Source: Jiella mangrovi
GTDB lineage: Bacteria; Pseudomonadota; Alphaproteobacteria; Rhizobiales; Rhizobiaceae
Length of the DNA: 64,000 nucleotides
Assembly (NCBI RefSeq): GCF_017815135.1
Contig: NZ_JAGJCF010000023.1
Coordinates: forward strand, 1 to 64,000
Direction: 5' to 3'
Each line of letters begins with the position of its first letter. Position 1 is the stretch's first letter. The translations under genes were made by a program, and so were the position numbers. The notes under the pieces are model-generated. The model had not been told where the DNA came from, did not search any database, and saw only the letters and a list, made by a program, of their open reading frames with translations. Positions 38,375-47,995 of this stretch are shown here, in pieces.

Positions 38375-38836
38375 GTGCGGTTTCAGAAATTACTGATTAC
38401 GGCGATGCACGGCGCTCATCTTCTGGCGCGGCCGATGACCCTTGGTGTGCGCGCGGCGGTCTTCGATGCCGACGAACGCATCTTTCTGGTGCGCCATACC
38501 TATGTGTCCGGCTGGTATCTTCCCGGCGGCGGCGTCGATCCGGGCGAGACGGCGGCTGAGGCAATCTGCCGCGAGCTGCTGGAGGAGGGGAACGTCGAGC
38601 TCGACGAGCCGCCGACGCTGGTTTCCGTCTATTTCAATCGCGCGGCCTCCAATCGCGATCACGTTCTCCTTTACCGTAGCGGCGGCTTCCGGCGAAGCGC
38701 GCTCAAGATGCCCGACAGGGAGATCGCCGAGACCGGGTTCTTCGATCTCGACGATCTCCCCGAGGGGACGACGGAGGCGACGCGGCGCCGGCTCGACGAA
38801 CTTGCCGGCCGGCAACCGATCGATCCCTATTGGTGA
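38375..38836 (+). CDS. NUDIX hydrolase
   Basis: The product is about 153 residues. RAAVFDADERIFLVRHTYVSGWYLPGGGVDPGE leads into the Nudix box GGVDPGE-x7-RELLEEGN, where the last Gly of the consensus is Asn. The family hydrolyses nucleoside diphosphates linked to other groups; the substrate is unknown. I use GTG 38375; ATG 38405 is an alternative and the open frame extends upstream. It is divergent from the phosphoesterase and overlaps the convergent hydrolase gene by 10 bp. Confidence 0.83.
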   Translation: MRFQKLLITAMHGAHLLARPMTLGVRAAVFDADERIFLVRHTYVSGWYLPGGGVDPGETAAEAICRELLEEGNVELDEPPTLVSVYFNRAASNRDHVLLYRSGGFRRSALKMPDREIAETGFFDLDDLPEGTTEATRRRLDELAGRQPIDPYW

Positions 38837-39927
38837 GCGTCCTTCGCTTCGCCGGGAGCTGAAGTCAGGCCGAGGAACCTTGCGATCGCATCGACTGCCT
38901 TGGCATGGATCGCCGCGCGATCGGAGCCGGCGGGGTCGGTGCAGATCGGATCCTCCTGTGCTTCCTCCAAGAGCTGTAGCGCGCCCGGCTTGCAAAGACC
39001 GAGGAAGGTGAAGTGACCAGCGGGGCGGATCATCTCGTGGGTGGCGTCGGGGAGACGGGCGACGAGATTGGAGCCCGCGGCTGAAACGTCGACGCCTGGA
39101 AAAGGGGCCGGGGCGCCGAGGTTGATCAGCTGGATCGGCAGTTTCATTGCCCGGATGCTCTTGTCGGACAGTGAGCCGGTGAGGTCCGGATCTATCGCGA
39201 CGATTGCCGAGACGCGGGGATCGCGAACGTCAGCCTCCATCTCCTGCGGAAGGTGGTCGAAATCGACGCTGCCTCTGCGGTAGAAGACGCAGTCCTCCTG
39301 TTGGCTGAAAGTCTGGCAGTAGGTCCGGAACTTCGCGCGTTCGTACTGCCCGCCCGCGAGGTCGAGGACGGTGGTCCCGCCAAGGGAGAAGCCGAGGGCG
39401 CTGATGCGGCTTTGATCGACCAGCGGACCGAAGCTCGGATTGGCAAGAACGGCATCGAGGGCGGCGGACAGATCCTTCGCCCTTTGGTCGATGCGCGGGA
39501 GCCGGCGCGGCGAGGAATCGCCCGACGTCGTGCCGGGATGATTGACGGCGACGACAAGCGCGCCGCGCAGCGCCAGCTGCGAGGACAGCCAGCCCAGCCC
39601 GTCCATGTTGCCGCCGGAACCGTGCGAGAGCAGGATCAACGGATGCTTGCCCTTTGCCGCCGCCGCGCCGAGGAGGGCCGGCGTTCCCTCGAAGACCCCA
39701 TTGTCGCCGACCGGGACGGTAAAGGTTCGGGCCGTCGCGGGATACCAGATCGAGCCTGCGACGAGGACGGCACGGTGATCGACACGAATGTCGAAGCGAT
39801 CGTAACCGGCGATGGGCTCGATGGGCACGGCTTGCGTCGGTGCGGCATCTGCAGGTGCAGTGCCAGCAGGAAGGCTGGCGCAAAGCGCTGCGGCAAGTGT
39901 GGCGAGGCGAATGGGGCGGAAATTCAT
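38827..39927 (-). CDS. Secreted dienelactone hydrolase-like alpha/beta hydrolase
   Basis: The product is 366 residues with a signal peptide (about 1-28, cleavage near ADAAP). LILLSHGSGGNMDGLGWLSSQL is the oxyanion-hole strand, ALGFSLGGTT holds the nucleophile Ser (GFSLGG), and RPAGHFTF carries the likely catalytic His. It resembles the platelet-activating-factor acetylhydrolase/dienelactone hydrolase group. It is divergent from the membrane AraC regulator, which may control it. The substrate is unknown. Confidence 0.82.
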   Translation of the reverse strand: MNFRPIRLATLAAALCASLPAGTAPADAAPTQAVPIEPIAGYDRFDIRVDHRAVLVAGSIWYPATARTFTVPVGDNGVFEGTPALLGAAAAKGKHPLILLSHGSGGNMDGLGWLSSQLALRGALVVAVNHPGTTSGDSSPRRLPRIDQRAKDLSAALDAVLANPSFGPLVDQSRISALGFSLGGTTVLDLAGGQYERAKFRTYCQTFSQQEDCVFYRRGSVDFDHLPQEMEADVRDPRVSAIVAIDPDLTGSLSDKSIRAMKLPIQLINLGAPAPFPGVDVSAAGSNLVARLPDATHEMIRPAGHFTFLGLCKPGALQLLEEAQEDPICTDPAGSDRAAIHAKAVDAIARFLGLTSAPGEAKDAHQ

Positions 39928-40076
39928 GTCGGCTGTCCCTTGAACGGTGATCGAAGGCCGGATGGCCGCCGTCATCGATGCCCGTGGAAGCCGAGATTGC
40001 GCGTCCTCGATCCGGTTTGAGGTCGCGCCGAACCCGTTCGAGGCCTATCGATGAACTGACATCACCGGAGCGCCCG

Positions 40077-41159
40077 ATGCTTGCCCTGCCCATCTCGATC
40101 GTCGTTTCTCTCGCTCTTGCCTATCTTCTGGCGCGTCTGCTCCTTGCGAACAGGATCTCGACGCCGCTCGCGATCCTGCTTGCCGCCTGCATCGTCCAGG
40201 GCGTGGTCAACGCTCTGGGCCAGTATTATCAGCTGCCAGGCTGTCGCTATCTCCAGCCCATCACGGCCGTGACGATCCCCCCGATCGCCTTTCTGGCGCT
40301 TCGGTCGGCGCAAGGGCTCGGCCGAGCGGGCGCCGAACGGTTTCTGCACCTTCTGGCCCCGGCCTTCACCGGCTTCTGCGTCTGGACCGCCCGTGAGGTC
40401 ATCGACGTCGCGGTCGTGGCGATCTTCGCCGGCTATGGTGGCGCGATGCTGATGGCTTTGCGCGAGGGAGCCGACGCTCTGCCCGAAGCGCGGCTCGATG
40501 CCGGCGACTGGCCGCCGCTGGTCTGGCGGGCGATCGCGGTCATGCTGCTCTTGTCGGCGTTGAGCGACATGGCGATCGCCCTTGCCGTCCTCGCTGGCGG
40601 CGCATGGCTGAAGGCCTGGATCGTGAGTTTCGGAACGAGCGCGACGCTCCTTTGGATCGGCATTCTCGCATCGTCGCGCAGCCTCCATCCACCGGCGGAG
40701 GAGCCGGAGGAAGCAGCTGCGCCGGAAGGCGACACCGCAAGGCCGGACGCACCCGAGGCGGAAAGCGCGGCAGAACGCGAACGCGATGCCGCGATCTTGG
40801 CCGACACCGCCCAGCTTCTCGCCGGACAGAGGCTCTACCGCGACAGTGAGCTGACGCTCGCCCGCATTGCGCGCCGGTTGGGCCTGCCGGCCAAGCGGGT
40901 ATCGGAGGCTATCAACCGCCGCACCGGCGAGAATGTCTCACGCTATGTGAACGGTTTTCGGGTCGCCGCCGCCTGCGAGGCTCTGGAAGCTGGGCGCTCG
41001 GTAACCGAGGCGATGCTGGACAGCGGCTTTGTCACCAAGTCGAATTTCAACCGCGAGTTCCGCCGGGTGACCGGGCGGGCACCGACGGAGTGGGCGGCGG
41101 CAACCGGAGCGCTCGAGCGACAGGACTTTCACTCGCTGCCGCAGCCGTCACGGCTGTAA
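40077..41159 (+). CDS. AraC-family regulator with N-terminal membrane domain
   Basis: The product is 360 residues from ATG 40077. Residues 1-205 contain six or seven hydrophobic helices (ISIVVSLALAYLLARLLL, then others up to WIVSFGTSATLLWIGILA). A charged linker follows, then an AraC HTH (about 245-340: TLARIARRLGLPAKRVSEAINRRTGENVSRYVNGFRVAAACEAL). A membrane-tethered regulator would sense an envelope or lipophilic signal. Divergence from the secreted hydrolase suggests it regulates that gene. Confidence 0.85.
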   Translation: MLALPISIVVSLALAYLLARLLLANRISTPLAILLAACIVQGVVNALGQYYQLPGCRYLQPITAVTIPPIAFLALRSAQGLGRAGAERFLHLLAPAFTGFCVWTAREVIDVAVVAIFAGYGGAMLMALREGADALPEARLDAGDWPPLVWRAIAVMLLLSALSDMAIALAVLAGGAWLKAWIVSFGTSATLLWIGILASSRSLHPPAEEPEEAAAPEGDTARPDAPEAESAAERERDAAILADTAQLLAGQRLYRDSELTLARIARRLGLPAKRVSEAINRRTGENVSRYVNGFRVAAACEALEAGRSVTEAMLDSGFVTKSNFNREFRRVTGRAPTEWAAATGALERQDFHSLPQPSRL

Positions 41160-41196
41160 GCCGCGCCGGATGCGGGATGAGACGAGCGTCCGGCGA

Positions 41197-42189
41197 TCAG
41201 GCCGACGTCGGAACGTCGTCGCGGCCGTGGGGCTCGCCGAGGTCGAGTTCGGGGCCGAGCGGAACGATGCCGGTCGGATTGATCGTCTTGTGGCTCGAGT
41301 AATAGTGGCCCTTGATGTGTTCGAAATTCACCGTCTCGGCGACCCCCGGCCACTGGTAAAGCTCGCGCATGTAGGCGTCGATGGCCGGATAGTCGGCAAT
41401 GCGGCGCAGATTGCACTTGAAGTGGCCGTGATAGACCGCGTCGAAGCGGATGAGCGTCGTGAAAAGCCGCCAGTCGGCCTCGGTCGGCGCCTTCGACGGC
41501 ACCAGATAGCGCTGGCGTGAAAGGCGCTCTTCCAGAACGGCGAGGGTCTCGAAGAGCGGATGAAACGCCTTTTCGTAGGCGTCCTGCTTCGTCGCGAAGC
41601 CGCATTTATAGACGCCGTTATTGACCGTCTCGTAGACACGATCGTTGATCTCGTCGATTTCGGCGAGATGCTCCTGCGGCGTGATGTCGACGGCGTTGTC
41701 GGCAAAGTCGGAAAAGCCGGTATTGAGGATCCGGATCAGCTCGGCCGACTCGTTGTTGACGATCGTGCCTTCCTTCTTGTCCCACAGCGCCGGCACGGTG
41801 ACGCGGCCGGTGTAGTCCGGAGCGGCTTCGAGATAAACTTCGTAGAGCCGGTCCTTTCCCAGAACGCTGTCGGGGATGGCGCCGGGGCGATCAGAAAACA
41901 CCCAGCCTTCCTCGCCCATATGGAAATCGACGATCGAAAGCGAGATGACGTCTTCGAGCTTCTTCAGCTTGCGAACGATGAGCGTGCGGTGAGCCCAGGG
42001 GCAGGCGAGCGAAACATAGAGGTGATAGCGGCCGGCTTCGGCGGGAAAGCCCCGCTGGCCGTCGGGGCCGTCCGATCCATCGGGCGTCACCCAGTCACGA
42101 AACGTCGTCTTCGTTCTCTCGAACTTGCCGCCCGTCTTGTCGGTATCGTACCACTTGTCCTGCCACTTGCCGTCGACGAGAAGTCCCAT
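41197..42189 (-). CDS. Glutathionyl-hydroquinone reductase (glutathione S-transferase family)
   Basis: A 330-residue Xi-class GST. LYVSLACPWAHRTLIVRKLK contains the catalytic Cys of the CPWAHR motif, and FVPALWDKKEGTIVNNESAE-like glutathione-site motifs are present. These enzymes remove glutathione from glutathionyl-hydroquinones (E. coli YqjG/EcmB type). The start is ATG 42187-42189 with GGAGGCG upstream; the frame extends further but lacks support. Confidence 0.93.
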   Translation of the reverse strand: MGLLVDGKWQDKWYDTDKTGGKFERTKTTFRDWVTPDGSDGPDGQRGFPAEAGRYHLYVSLACPWAHRTLIVRKLKKLEDVISLSIVDFHMGEEGWVFSDRPGAIPDSVLGKDRLYEVYLEAAPDYTGRVTVPALWDKKEGTIVNNESAELIRILNTGFSDFADNAVDITPQEHLAEIDEINDRVYETVNNGVYKCGFATKQDAYEKAFHPLFETLAVLEERLSRQRYLVPSKAPTEADWRLFTTLIRFDAVYHGHFKCNLRRIADYPAIDAYMRELYQWPGVAETVNFEHIKGHYYSSHKTINPTGIVPLGPELDLGEPHGRDDVPTSA

Positions 42190-42545
42190 GGCAATCGCCT
42201 CCTGAAGATTTCGATTTTGTCCGCTGGCCCGGCGGTCGGTCGGCCTTTGCCCGCGGGCTAGGATGTCGTGGGTATCTAACCAGACGCAATGGCCGGTGTT
42301 CCAGATTGGGGAGCGACACAGCGTCAATGGACGAAGCCGGCGGTGCCGACAGACGGTGGACCATGCGGCTGGAAGGTGCTAACGGCACCGTCGGACTGGA
42401 ATCGGGATAGCTTCAATGACCATCGAGCGACGACGAAAGAGGCTCTGCGCTGGACAGCGCTGACCATCCGTCGTTGGCGGCCTGTCGGGATTTGTCCGGC
42501 AGGCGGGCGGCGAGACCGCTCGATCATCTTTTCCCGGACAATTCC
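42190..42545. other. Intergenic region, 356 bp, no gene seen
   Basis: This lies between the divergently transcribed hydroquinone reductase and GNAT genes. Open frames here look compositional. A weak hairpin pairs CCTGTCGG with CCGGCAGG around 42480-42502. I see no tRNA, repeat or clear promoter. Confidence 0.5.
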
Positions 42546-43049
42546 ATGTTTTCCCTGAGTGACGTCAGGCTGACGCCTGAGCTTTTCGACCATCACGCCG
42601 CGATCGAGGCGATCTGCGACGAGGCCTTCGGGCCGGGCCGCTTCACCCGCGCTGCCGAGCGGGTGCGCGAGATGACGGCGCACGACCCGGCGCTGTCCTT
42701 CGTCGCCGAATATCAGGGGGAGGTGATCGGTTCGGTTCGGCTGACGCCGATCATGGTGGGTGACACGCCGACACTGCTGCTGGGGCCGCTGGCGGTGCGG
42801 CCGACGTGCAAGAACCGGGGCTTTGGCAAGGCCCTGATGCGGCGTGCGGCGGAAGCGGCGCGGGAGAAGGGCGAGGGTTCGATCGTCCTGATCGGAGACC
42901 CGCCTTACTATCAGCCGCTCGGCTATCGTCCTTTGCCGCCGGGCTCCATCCTCATGCCCGGCCCGGTCGATCCGCGCCGGGTCCTCGGGCTCGAGCTCGC
43001 CGAAGGCGCTCTGGACGGTCTCGTCGGCGAGGTTCGGCGAAGAGAGTGA
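42546..43049 (+). CDS. GNAT family N-acetyltransferase (YhbS-like)
   Basis: The product is 167 residues from ATG 42546. LLLGPLAVRPTCKNRGFGKALMRRAAEAAREKG is the acetyl-CoA site of the YhbS branch, and VLIGDPPYYQPLGYRP is the typical family motif after it. The substrate is unknown. No strong RBS is seen. The gene ends 9 bp from the convergent moxR-operon end. Confidence 0.85.
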   Translation: MFSLSDVRLTPELFDHHAAIEAICDEAFGPGRFTRAAERVREMTAHDPALSFVAEYQGEVIGSVRLTPIMVGDTPTLLLGPLAVRPTCKNRGFGKALMRRAAEAAREKGEGSIVLIGDPPYYQPLGYRPLPPGSILMPGPVDPRRVLGLELAEGALDGLVGEVRRRE

Positions 43050-43058
43050 CGGCGAGGC

Positions 43059-45143
43059 TCACCGCCCCTCGCGATACCAGGTGGCCGACAGCGCCAGCAA
43101 CAGGACGGCAAGGCCCAGAAAGCCACCGAAAAGCGGGGTGCGATCGACGCCGCGCAGGATCGTCTCGTCGGTGGTCTTCAGACCGATCCAGTCGCGGCCG
43201 TTGCCATCCGCCCGGCCGCTGATCGGGACGATGCGCGGAACGGATACGTCACTGCTTCCCGACGTGCCGATCCGCCTGACGCTGCCGCGGGTGGCGTCGG
43301 CGATCGGCTGCAGCTTGTCGGTCGTCGAGATCGCCTCGCGATACTCGCGCGGATTGACCGGGCCGACCGTTCCAAGGGCGCGCAGATCGCCATTGGCGGC
43401 TTGGAACAGACCCATCTCGTCGGTTTTGAGAACACCCTCCCAGATGCCGGGACTGATATTGCGCAAGGGCAGGGTCTCGGCCTTGCCGGAGGGCGTGATG
43501 ACCGTCGCTGGACCCGGATCGTCGCCGATCGTCTGGCGAGTGACGACGAGGTCGGAGCCCCGCGCTTCCGCGTCGAGCGCCTCTTCTTCGAGCTCCGGCT
43601 CCTTCATCAGCCAGTGCGCCACACGGCGGAACAGCGCCACATGCGGCCCGCCGCCCTCGAAGCCGCGCGACCACAGCCATTCCTGGTCGGACAACAGCAG
43701 CGCGATCCGCCCCTCGCCGACACGATCGAGAACGAGGAGCGGCTTTCCGTCGGGCCCGGTCATCACCGTTTCGCCCTTGGGATCGGTGACATCGATCGAT
43801 CGGAACCAGGGGCTCCAGCCGGGCGGCTCGGTGTTGGAGCCGGGCAGGTTGCGCGTGACGGGGTGTTTCTTTCCCAGATCCGAGACCTGGGGATAATAGG
43901 CCTTCTCCTCGATCTGGCCGGTCGGCAGAGCCGGCAGGATCCACTGCAGGGGTGTCTGTGCGATCGACTCGTTGCCGGAATATTCCGGCCCCGCCGCGAT
44001 CAGCATGGCGCCGCCATTTTCGACATACTGGGCGATGTAGTCGAAATAGAGCGAAGGCAGGACGCCGCGCTCTTGATAGCGGTCGAAGATGATCAGGTCG
44101 AAATCCTTGATCTTCTCGACGAACAGCTCGCGGGTCGGAAAGGCGATGAGCGACAATTCGTCGATCGGCGTGCCATCCTGCTTCTCGGGCGGACGCAGGA
44201 TGGTGAAATGCACGAGATCGACGATGGCGTCGGATTTCAGCAAGTTGCGCCAGGTTCTTTCGCCGGCATGCGGCTCGCCCGAGACGAGAAGAACGCGCAG
44301 ATTCTCGCGGATACCGTCGACGACGGCGATTGCCTTGTTGTTGACGCCGGTGATTTCGCGGTCGTCTCTGGCAACGCTCAATTCGATGATGTTCTTGCCG
44401 GCCCGCGGCAGGCTGAAACTGATCGATTCATCCTCACCCGGCGTCGCCTGCTGGCGGGTGACGAGGTCGCCGTTGAGGAAAACCTGAACCGGCACCGGCG
44501 TCGTGCCGGCATTGGCGCCGTCCTCGATCACCCGGTAGGTGAGCCTCTGGTCTTCGTCGACGAGGCCAAAACGCGGACTGTTGGTGATCTCGATCCGTCG
44601 ATCGAACTCGCCGTCATGGCCGGTGACGAGCCCGTGGAGCGGCGCATCGAAGCCGAGCTTGGCGGCGGCGTCCGGAATGTCGTGGACCTCCCCGTCCGTG
44701 AGCATGATCGCGCCGGCCACTCGACCGGGCGCGACGTCCTTCAGGGAATCCGACAGGGCGCCGAACAAGGCGGTCGTCGCATCGCTCGACGGCGTGCCGG
44801 CGGATTTCGCCTCGACGGTCCGGACCTCGAATTCCGGGAAGCGGGCGAGGCTGGCTTTCAGCGCGGCTTCCGCCTTGTCGGTCTGGGCCGTGCGCTCGCC
44901 GATCGACTGGCTCTGGCTGCGGTCGACGACGAGCGAGACGACGCTCTTCATCGGGTCGCGCTCTTCGCGCAGCATCACCGGATTGGCGAGCGCCAGGATC
45001 AGGGCCGCGATCGCCAGGATGCGCACGAGGGCACCGGGCGTTCTGGCAACGAGAAGCACCAGCGCGAGAACTGCCGCGGGAACGGCAAGAACGGCAAGGA
45101 CGACCCAGGAGAAGAACGGATCGAAGGCGATGGACCAGGTCAT
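43059..45143 (-). CDS. Membrane protein with vWA and glutamine-amidotransferase-like domains
   Basis: The product is 694 residues. Two or three N-terminal membrane helices and one at the C-terminus flank a periplasmic or cytoplasmic body. VVDRSQSQS keeps the MIDAS motif DxSxS of von Willebrand A domains, with LTDGEVHD as a second element. Around residues 350-430 a class I glutamine amidotransferase-like fold (LIIFDRYQERGVLPSLYFDYIAQYVENGGAMLIAAGPEY) lacks the catalytic Cys. It is the last gene of the moxR operon (ATGA overlap) and resembles Bat-type proteins. Function unknown. Confidence 0.8.
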   Translation of the reverse strand: MTWSIAFDPFFSWVVLAVLAVPAAVLALVLLVARTPGALVRILAIAALILALANPVMLREERDPMKSVVSLVVDRSQSQSIGERTAQTDKAEAALKASLARFPEFEVRTVEAKSAGTPSSDATTALFGALSDSLKDVAPGRVAGAIMLTDGEVHDIPDAAAKLGFDAPLHGLVTGHDGEFDRRIEITNSPRFGLVDEDQRLTYRVIEDGANAGTTPVPVQVFLNGDLVTRQQATPGEDESISFSLPRAGKNIIELSVARDDREITGVNNKAIAVVDGIRENLRVLLVSGEPHAGERTWRNLLKSDAIVDLVHFTILRPPEKQDGTPIDELSLIAFPTRELFVEKIKDFDLIIFDRYQERGVLPSLYFDYIAQYVENGGAMLIAAGPEYSGNESIAQTPLQWILPALPTGQIEEKAYYPQVSDLGKKHPVTRNLPGSNTEPPGWSPWFRSIDVTDPKGETVMTGPDGKPLLVLDRVGEGRIALLLSDQEWLWSRGFEGGGPHVALFRRVAHWLMKEPELEEEALDAEARGSDLVVTRQTIGDDPGPATVITPSGKAETLPLRNISPGIWEGVLKTDEMGLFQAANGDLRALGTVGPVNPREYREAISTTDKLQPIADATRGSVRRIGTSGSSDVSVPRIVPISGRADGNGRDWIGLKTTDETILRGVDRTPLFGGFLGLAVLLLALSATWYREGR

Positions 45144-47995
45144 TGGCCAAGCCTTTCCAGAAGGGCGGGAACGTGGACCTGATCGGCCTTGTAGTTGCCG
45201 GTGAGGACGTACATCACGATGTTGACCCCCGCGCGATAGGCGTATTCCCGCTGGTAGGGGTCGGAGGAATCGGTCGGATAGAGGAACAGGCCCTTGTCAT
45301 CGACCGCCCAGGCGCCCGCGAAATCGTTCGACGTGATCATGATCGAGGAGACGCCGTCGCCGCCTCTGGCCGGGCGGGCGGTGCCGCTCGCGTCGGGCAC
45401 CATGGATTCGACCCACAGCGGCGAATCCGAGTGAAGGCCGGGAAACGACGAAAGAATGTAGAAGGCCTTGGTCAGGACATGGTCCGAGGGAACCGGCTCC
45501 AGCGGGGGAATGTCGAGATCGCCGAGAATGTCACGAAGTCGGCGCTGGCCGGGTGAAACCGTTCCCGAAAGCGATGAAAGCGCGTCGTCATTGACGTCGA
45601 AGAGCACAGTCCCGCCCTGCTTCATATAGGCGTCGATACGGCTGATGGCATCGGGCGTCGGCATCGGATCGCCGGCGTCGATCGGCCAGTAGAGCAGGGG
45701 ATAGAAGGACAACTCGTCGGTGGCGATATCGACACCCATCGGCTTGCCTGGCTCGAGCGCGGTCTTGGCGGCGATATATTGCGACAGGCCGCGAAGACCG
45801 TTGAGCGAACGTTCGTCGAGTGCATCGTCGCCGGTTTCGACATAGGCCAGATGGGTCTCGGCCGTCGCCTCGATCGCCTTCTGGACGTCGAACTGTGGGG
45901 ACTGCTCGATCGTCTGGGCGCGCGCCGCCGCCGCCTGGAGAAAGGCAAAGGCCGCGGCGGTGCCGATCAGGGCGAGGAAGACGATCGACACGGCCGTCCC
46001 CGCCGGGCGGCCGGACAGGCGCCCCTTGAAGCGGGCGAGGCCGCCATTCAGCCAGAGCATGGCGAAGGCATCGAGCGCGAAAAGCACAAGGGCGGCGGCG
46101 AAGAGCCAGGGCCTGAGGTCGGTGCTGTCCTCGTTCGCATAGGGACGCTGATCGGCGGCGGCGCCAAAATCGAGAGCCGGCAACGCCGCGAGCCGCGCCG
46201 AGGGGCTGAAAAGATTGTGCGCGACATAGCCGTCTTCGCTGCCGTAAAGGCCCGGCGGGTTCTTCAGATCGACGGGCGCCGGCTGATCGGCGGCGAGGAC
46301 CAGTGGCTGGGCCTCCGGGCCGGGTGAGACGAGCCGGCCGGTGCCGTCGAGCAGGCGGTAGGGCGGCAGGCTCTCGGCTGCCGACTGCCCGTCGCGGGCG
46401 CCACCATTGGCGCGTGAGAGGCTGACGATGCGGCGCAGCATGGAGACGAAGGCACCCGAGATCGGCAGGTTGGACCAGGTCGCCTCGGCGGTGACGTGGA
46501 ACAGGACGATGGTGCCGGCCCCCTGGCTTCGGGCGGTGACGAGGGGTGTGCCGTCGGCAAGGCTTGCCCAGGTGTGATCGGCGAGATCGGCCGAGGGCTC
46601 GGCCAGGATCTGCCGCGACACCGTCACGTCCTCCGGCACGGCAATGCCGGCAAAGGGAGAGGTCTCGCTCATGGGCGCGAGCTTTTGCGGCTCCGACCAG
46701 GACATCGCCCCGCCGAGCTGGCGCTCGCCGGCTCGAAGGCGCACCGGCACCAGCGGGTCTTCGCCGGTGGTCGCGGCAAGGCGGGGGCCGGCGAAGCGGA
46801 CGAGATAGCCGCCATTTTCGACGAATTTTTCAAGGCCCGTGCGCGCCTCTTCCGGCAGGACGCCGATATCGGCGAGGATGACGACCGAGGGCTTGCGCTC
46901 GAGAAGCTCCGGGATCGCCTTGGCGAGATCGGCGGTCGAGGGGCGAACGAGGTCGGCAAAGGGGCCGAGGGCGCGGGAGATGTAATAAAGCGGCGACAGG
47001 AGCGGCTGCGCTGCATCCGCCGATTCGCCGGACACGAGGGCGACGCGCCGGCGCCGGAAGGAATCGTCGAGGAGCCGGACAGCGCCGGCGGTCGACGCGC
47101 CCTCGACTTCGATCCGGGCAATGTCGTTTCGCATCTCCACCGGCACCTGGAAGCGCGCCTCCCCGGTGCCATCGCTGCCGGAAAAGTCGATCGGCGCCGA
47201 GCCGATCTCTCGCGATTGCGCGTCTCTGGCGACGAGGTTGAATGCGCCGCCCGCAAGGCCGGCCGGCCGGACGGCCGAGACGACCAGAGCCTCGGTCGAA
47301 TTGTCGGCATTGGTGATGCCGACGACATTGTCGAGCGAGGGCTCGTAGACGATCGTCTGGGTCGGGGTCAGCGCGGCGAGGGTGCTTGCGGCTTCCGCCG
47401 CGTCCGTGCTGTCGAGCCCGTCCGAGAGGAAGACGAGCGAACCGGGCCGCTCGCCTTCGAGCGCCGTCGCGATCCGGCGCGCGGCTGCGAGGCGGTTGGT
47501 CGGAACCGGACGCGGCTGGCTCGCGGCAAGCCGTTCCAGCGCGCCGGCGGCCTCGACGGGGGAGGCGTCGTCATCGGCGCCTTCGGCCGAAAACGCCATT
47601 ACCACCGGCCGGCCCGCATCGCCCGCCTGGCGGATGATCTCCTCCGCCGAGCGGCGCCGCTGATCGTAGTCGGCGCCCGATGCCCAGCCATTGTCGACGA
47701 GAATGGCCAAGGGGCCGGAGCCGGAGATGAGCGTGGTGCTCGGATTGAGGGTCGGTGCCGCCAGAGCGAGGATGACGAGCGTCGCCAGAAGAAGCCGCAG
47801 CAGCGTCAGCCACCAGGGACTCTTCGACGGTGTTTCCTCGCTTTTCAGCACCCGTTGCAGGATCCGCAGCGGCGGAAACGCCTCGACCTGCGGGCGCGGC
47901 GGCGTCAGCTTCAGGAGCCACCAGATGACCGGCAGCGCCAGAAGGCCTGCGAGAACGAAGGGAGCCCCAAAGCTCAGCGCAAGTCCACCGATCAC
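45140..47995 (-). CDS. DUF4159 / BatA-type membrane protein
   Basis: The product is 951 residues. The start is GTG 47993-47995, which overlaps the DUF58 stop (GTGA). The N-terminal BatA segment has two helices (FGAPFVLAGLLALPVIWWLL and WWLTLLRLLLATLVILALAA). A vWA-like domain with a degenerate MIDAS (ILVDNGWAS) follows, then more helices near 670-740 and a C-terminal DUF4159 domain (about 750-945: FYPLLYWPIDAGDP, LFDVNDDALS, REYAYRAGVNIVMYVLTGNYKADQVHVPALLERL). Family members accompany MoxR and DUF58 in aerotolerance-like operons of unknown molecular role. Confidence 0.85.
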   Translation of the reverse strand: MIGGLALSFGAPFVLAGLLALPVIWWLLKLTPPRPQVEAFPPLRILQRVLKSEETPSKSPWWLTLLRLLLATLVILALAAPTLNPSTTLISGSGPLAILVDNGWASGADYDQRRRSAEEIIRQAGDAGRPVVMAFSAEGADDDASPVEAAGALERLAASQPRPVPTNRLAAARRIATALEGERPGSLVFLSDGLDSTDAAEAASTLAALTPTQTIVYEPSLDNVVGITNADNSTEALVVSAVRPAGLAGGAFNLVARDAQSREIGSAPIDFSGSDGTGEARFQVPVEMRNDIARIEVEGASTAGAVRLLDDSFRRRRVALVSGESADAAQPLLSPLYYISRALGPFADLVRPSTADLAKAIPELLERKPSVVILADIGVLPEEARTGLEKFVENGGYLVRFAGPRLAATTGEDPLVPVRLRAGERQLGGAMSWSEPQKLAPMSETSPFAGIAVPEDVTVSRQILAEPSADLADHTWASLADGTPLVTARSQGAGTIVLFHVTAEATWSNLPISGAFVSMLRRIVSLSRANGGARDGQSAAESLPPYRLLDGTGRLVSPGPEAQPLVLAADQPAPVDLKNPPGLYGSEDGYVAHNLFSPSARLAALPALDFGAAADQRPYANEDSTDLRPWLFAAALVLFALDAFAMLWLNGGLARFKGRLSGRPAGTAVSIVFLALIGTAAAFAFLQAAAARAQTIEQSPQFDVQKAIEATAETHLAYVETGDDALDERSLNGLRGLSQYIAAKTALEPGKPMGVDIATDELSFYPLLYWPIDAGDPMPTPDAISRIDAYMKQGGTVLFDVNDDALSSLSGTVSPGQRRLRDILGDLDIPPLEPVPSDHVLTKAFYILSSFPGLHSDSPLWVESMVPDASGTARPARGGDGVSSIMITSNDFAGAWAVDDKGLFLYPTDSSDPYQREYAYRAGVNIVMYVLTGNYKADQVHVPALLERLGQ

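Noticed and set aside
42289-42558. 89-codon open frame in the gap before the GNAT gene
   Set aside because: No RBS, no recognisable domain, and it overlaps the GNAT start in another frame.
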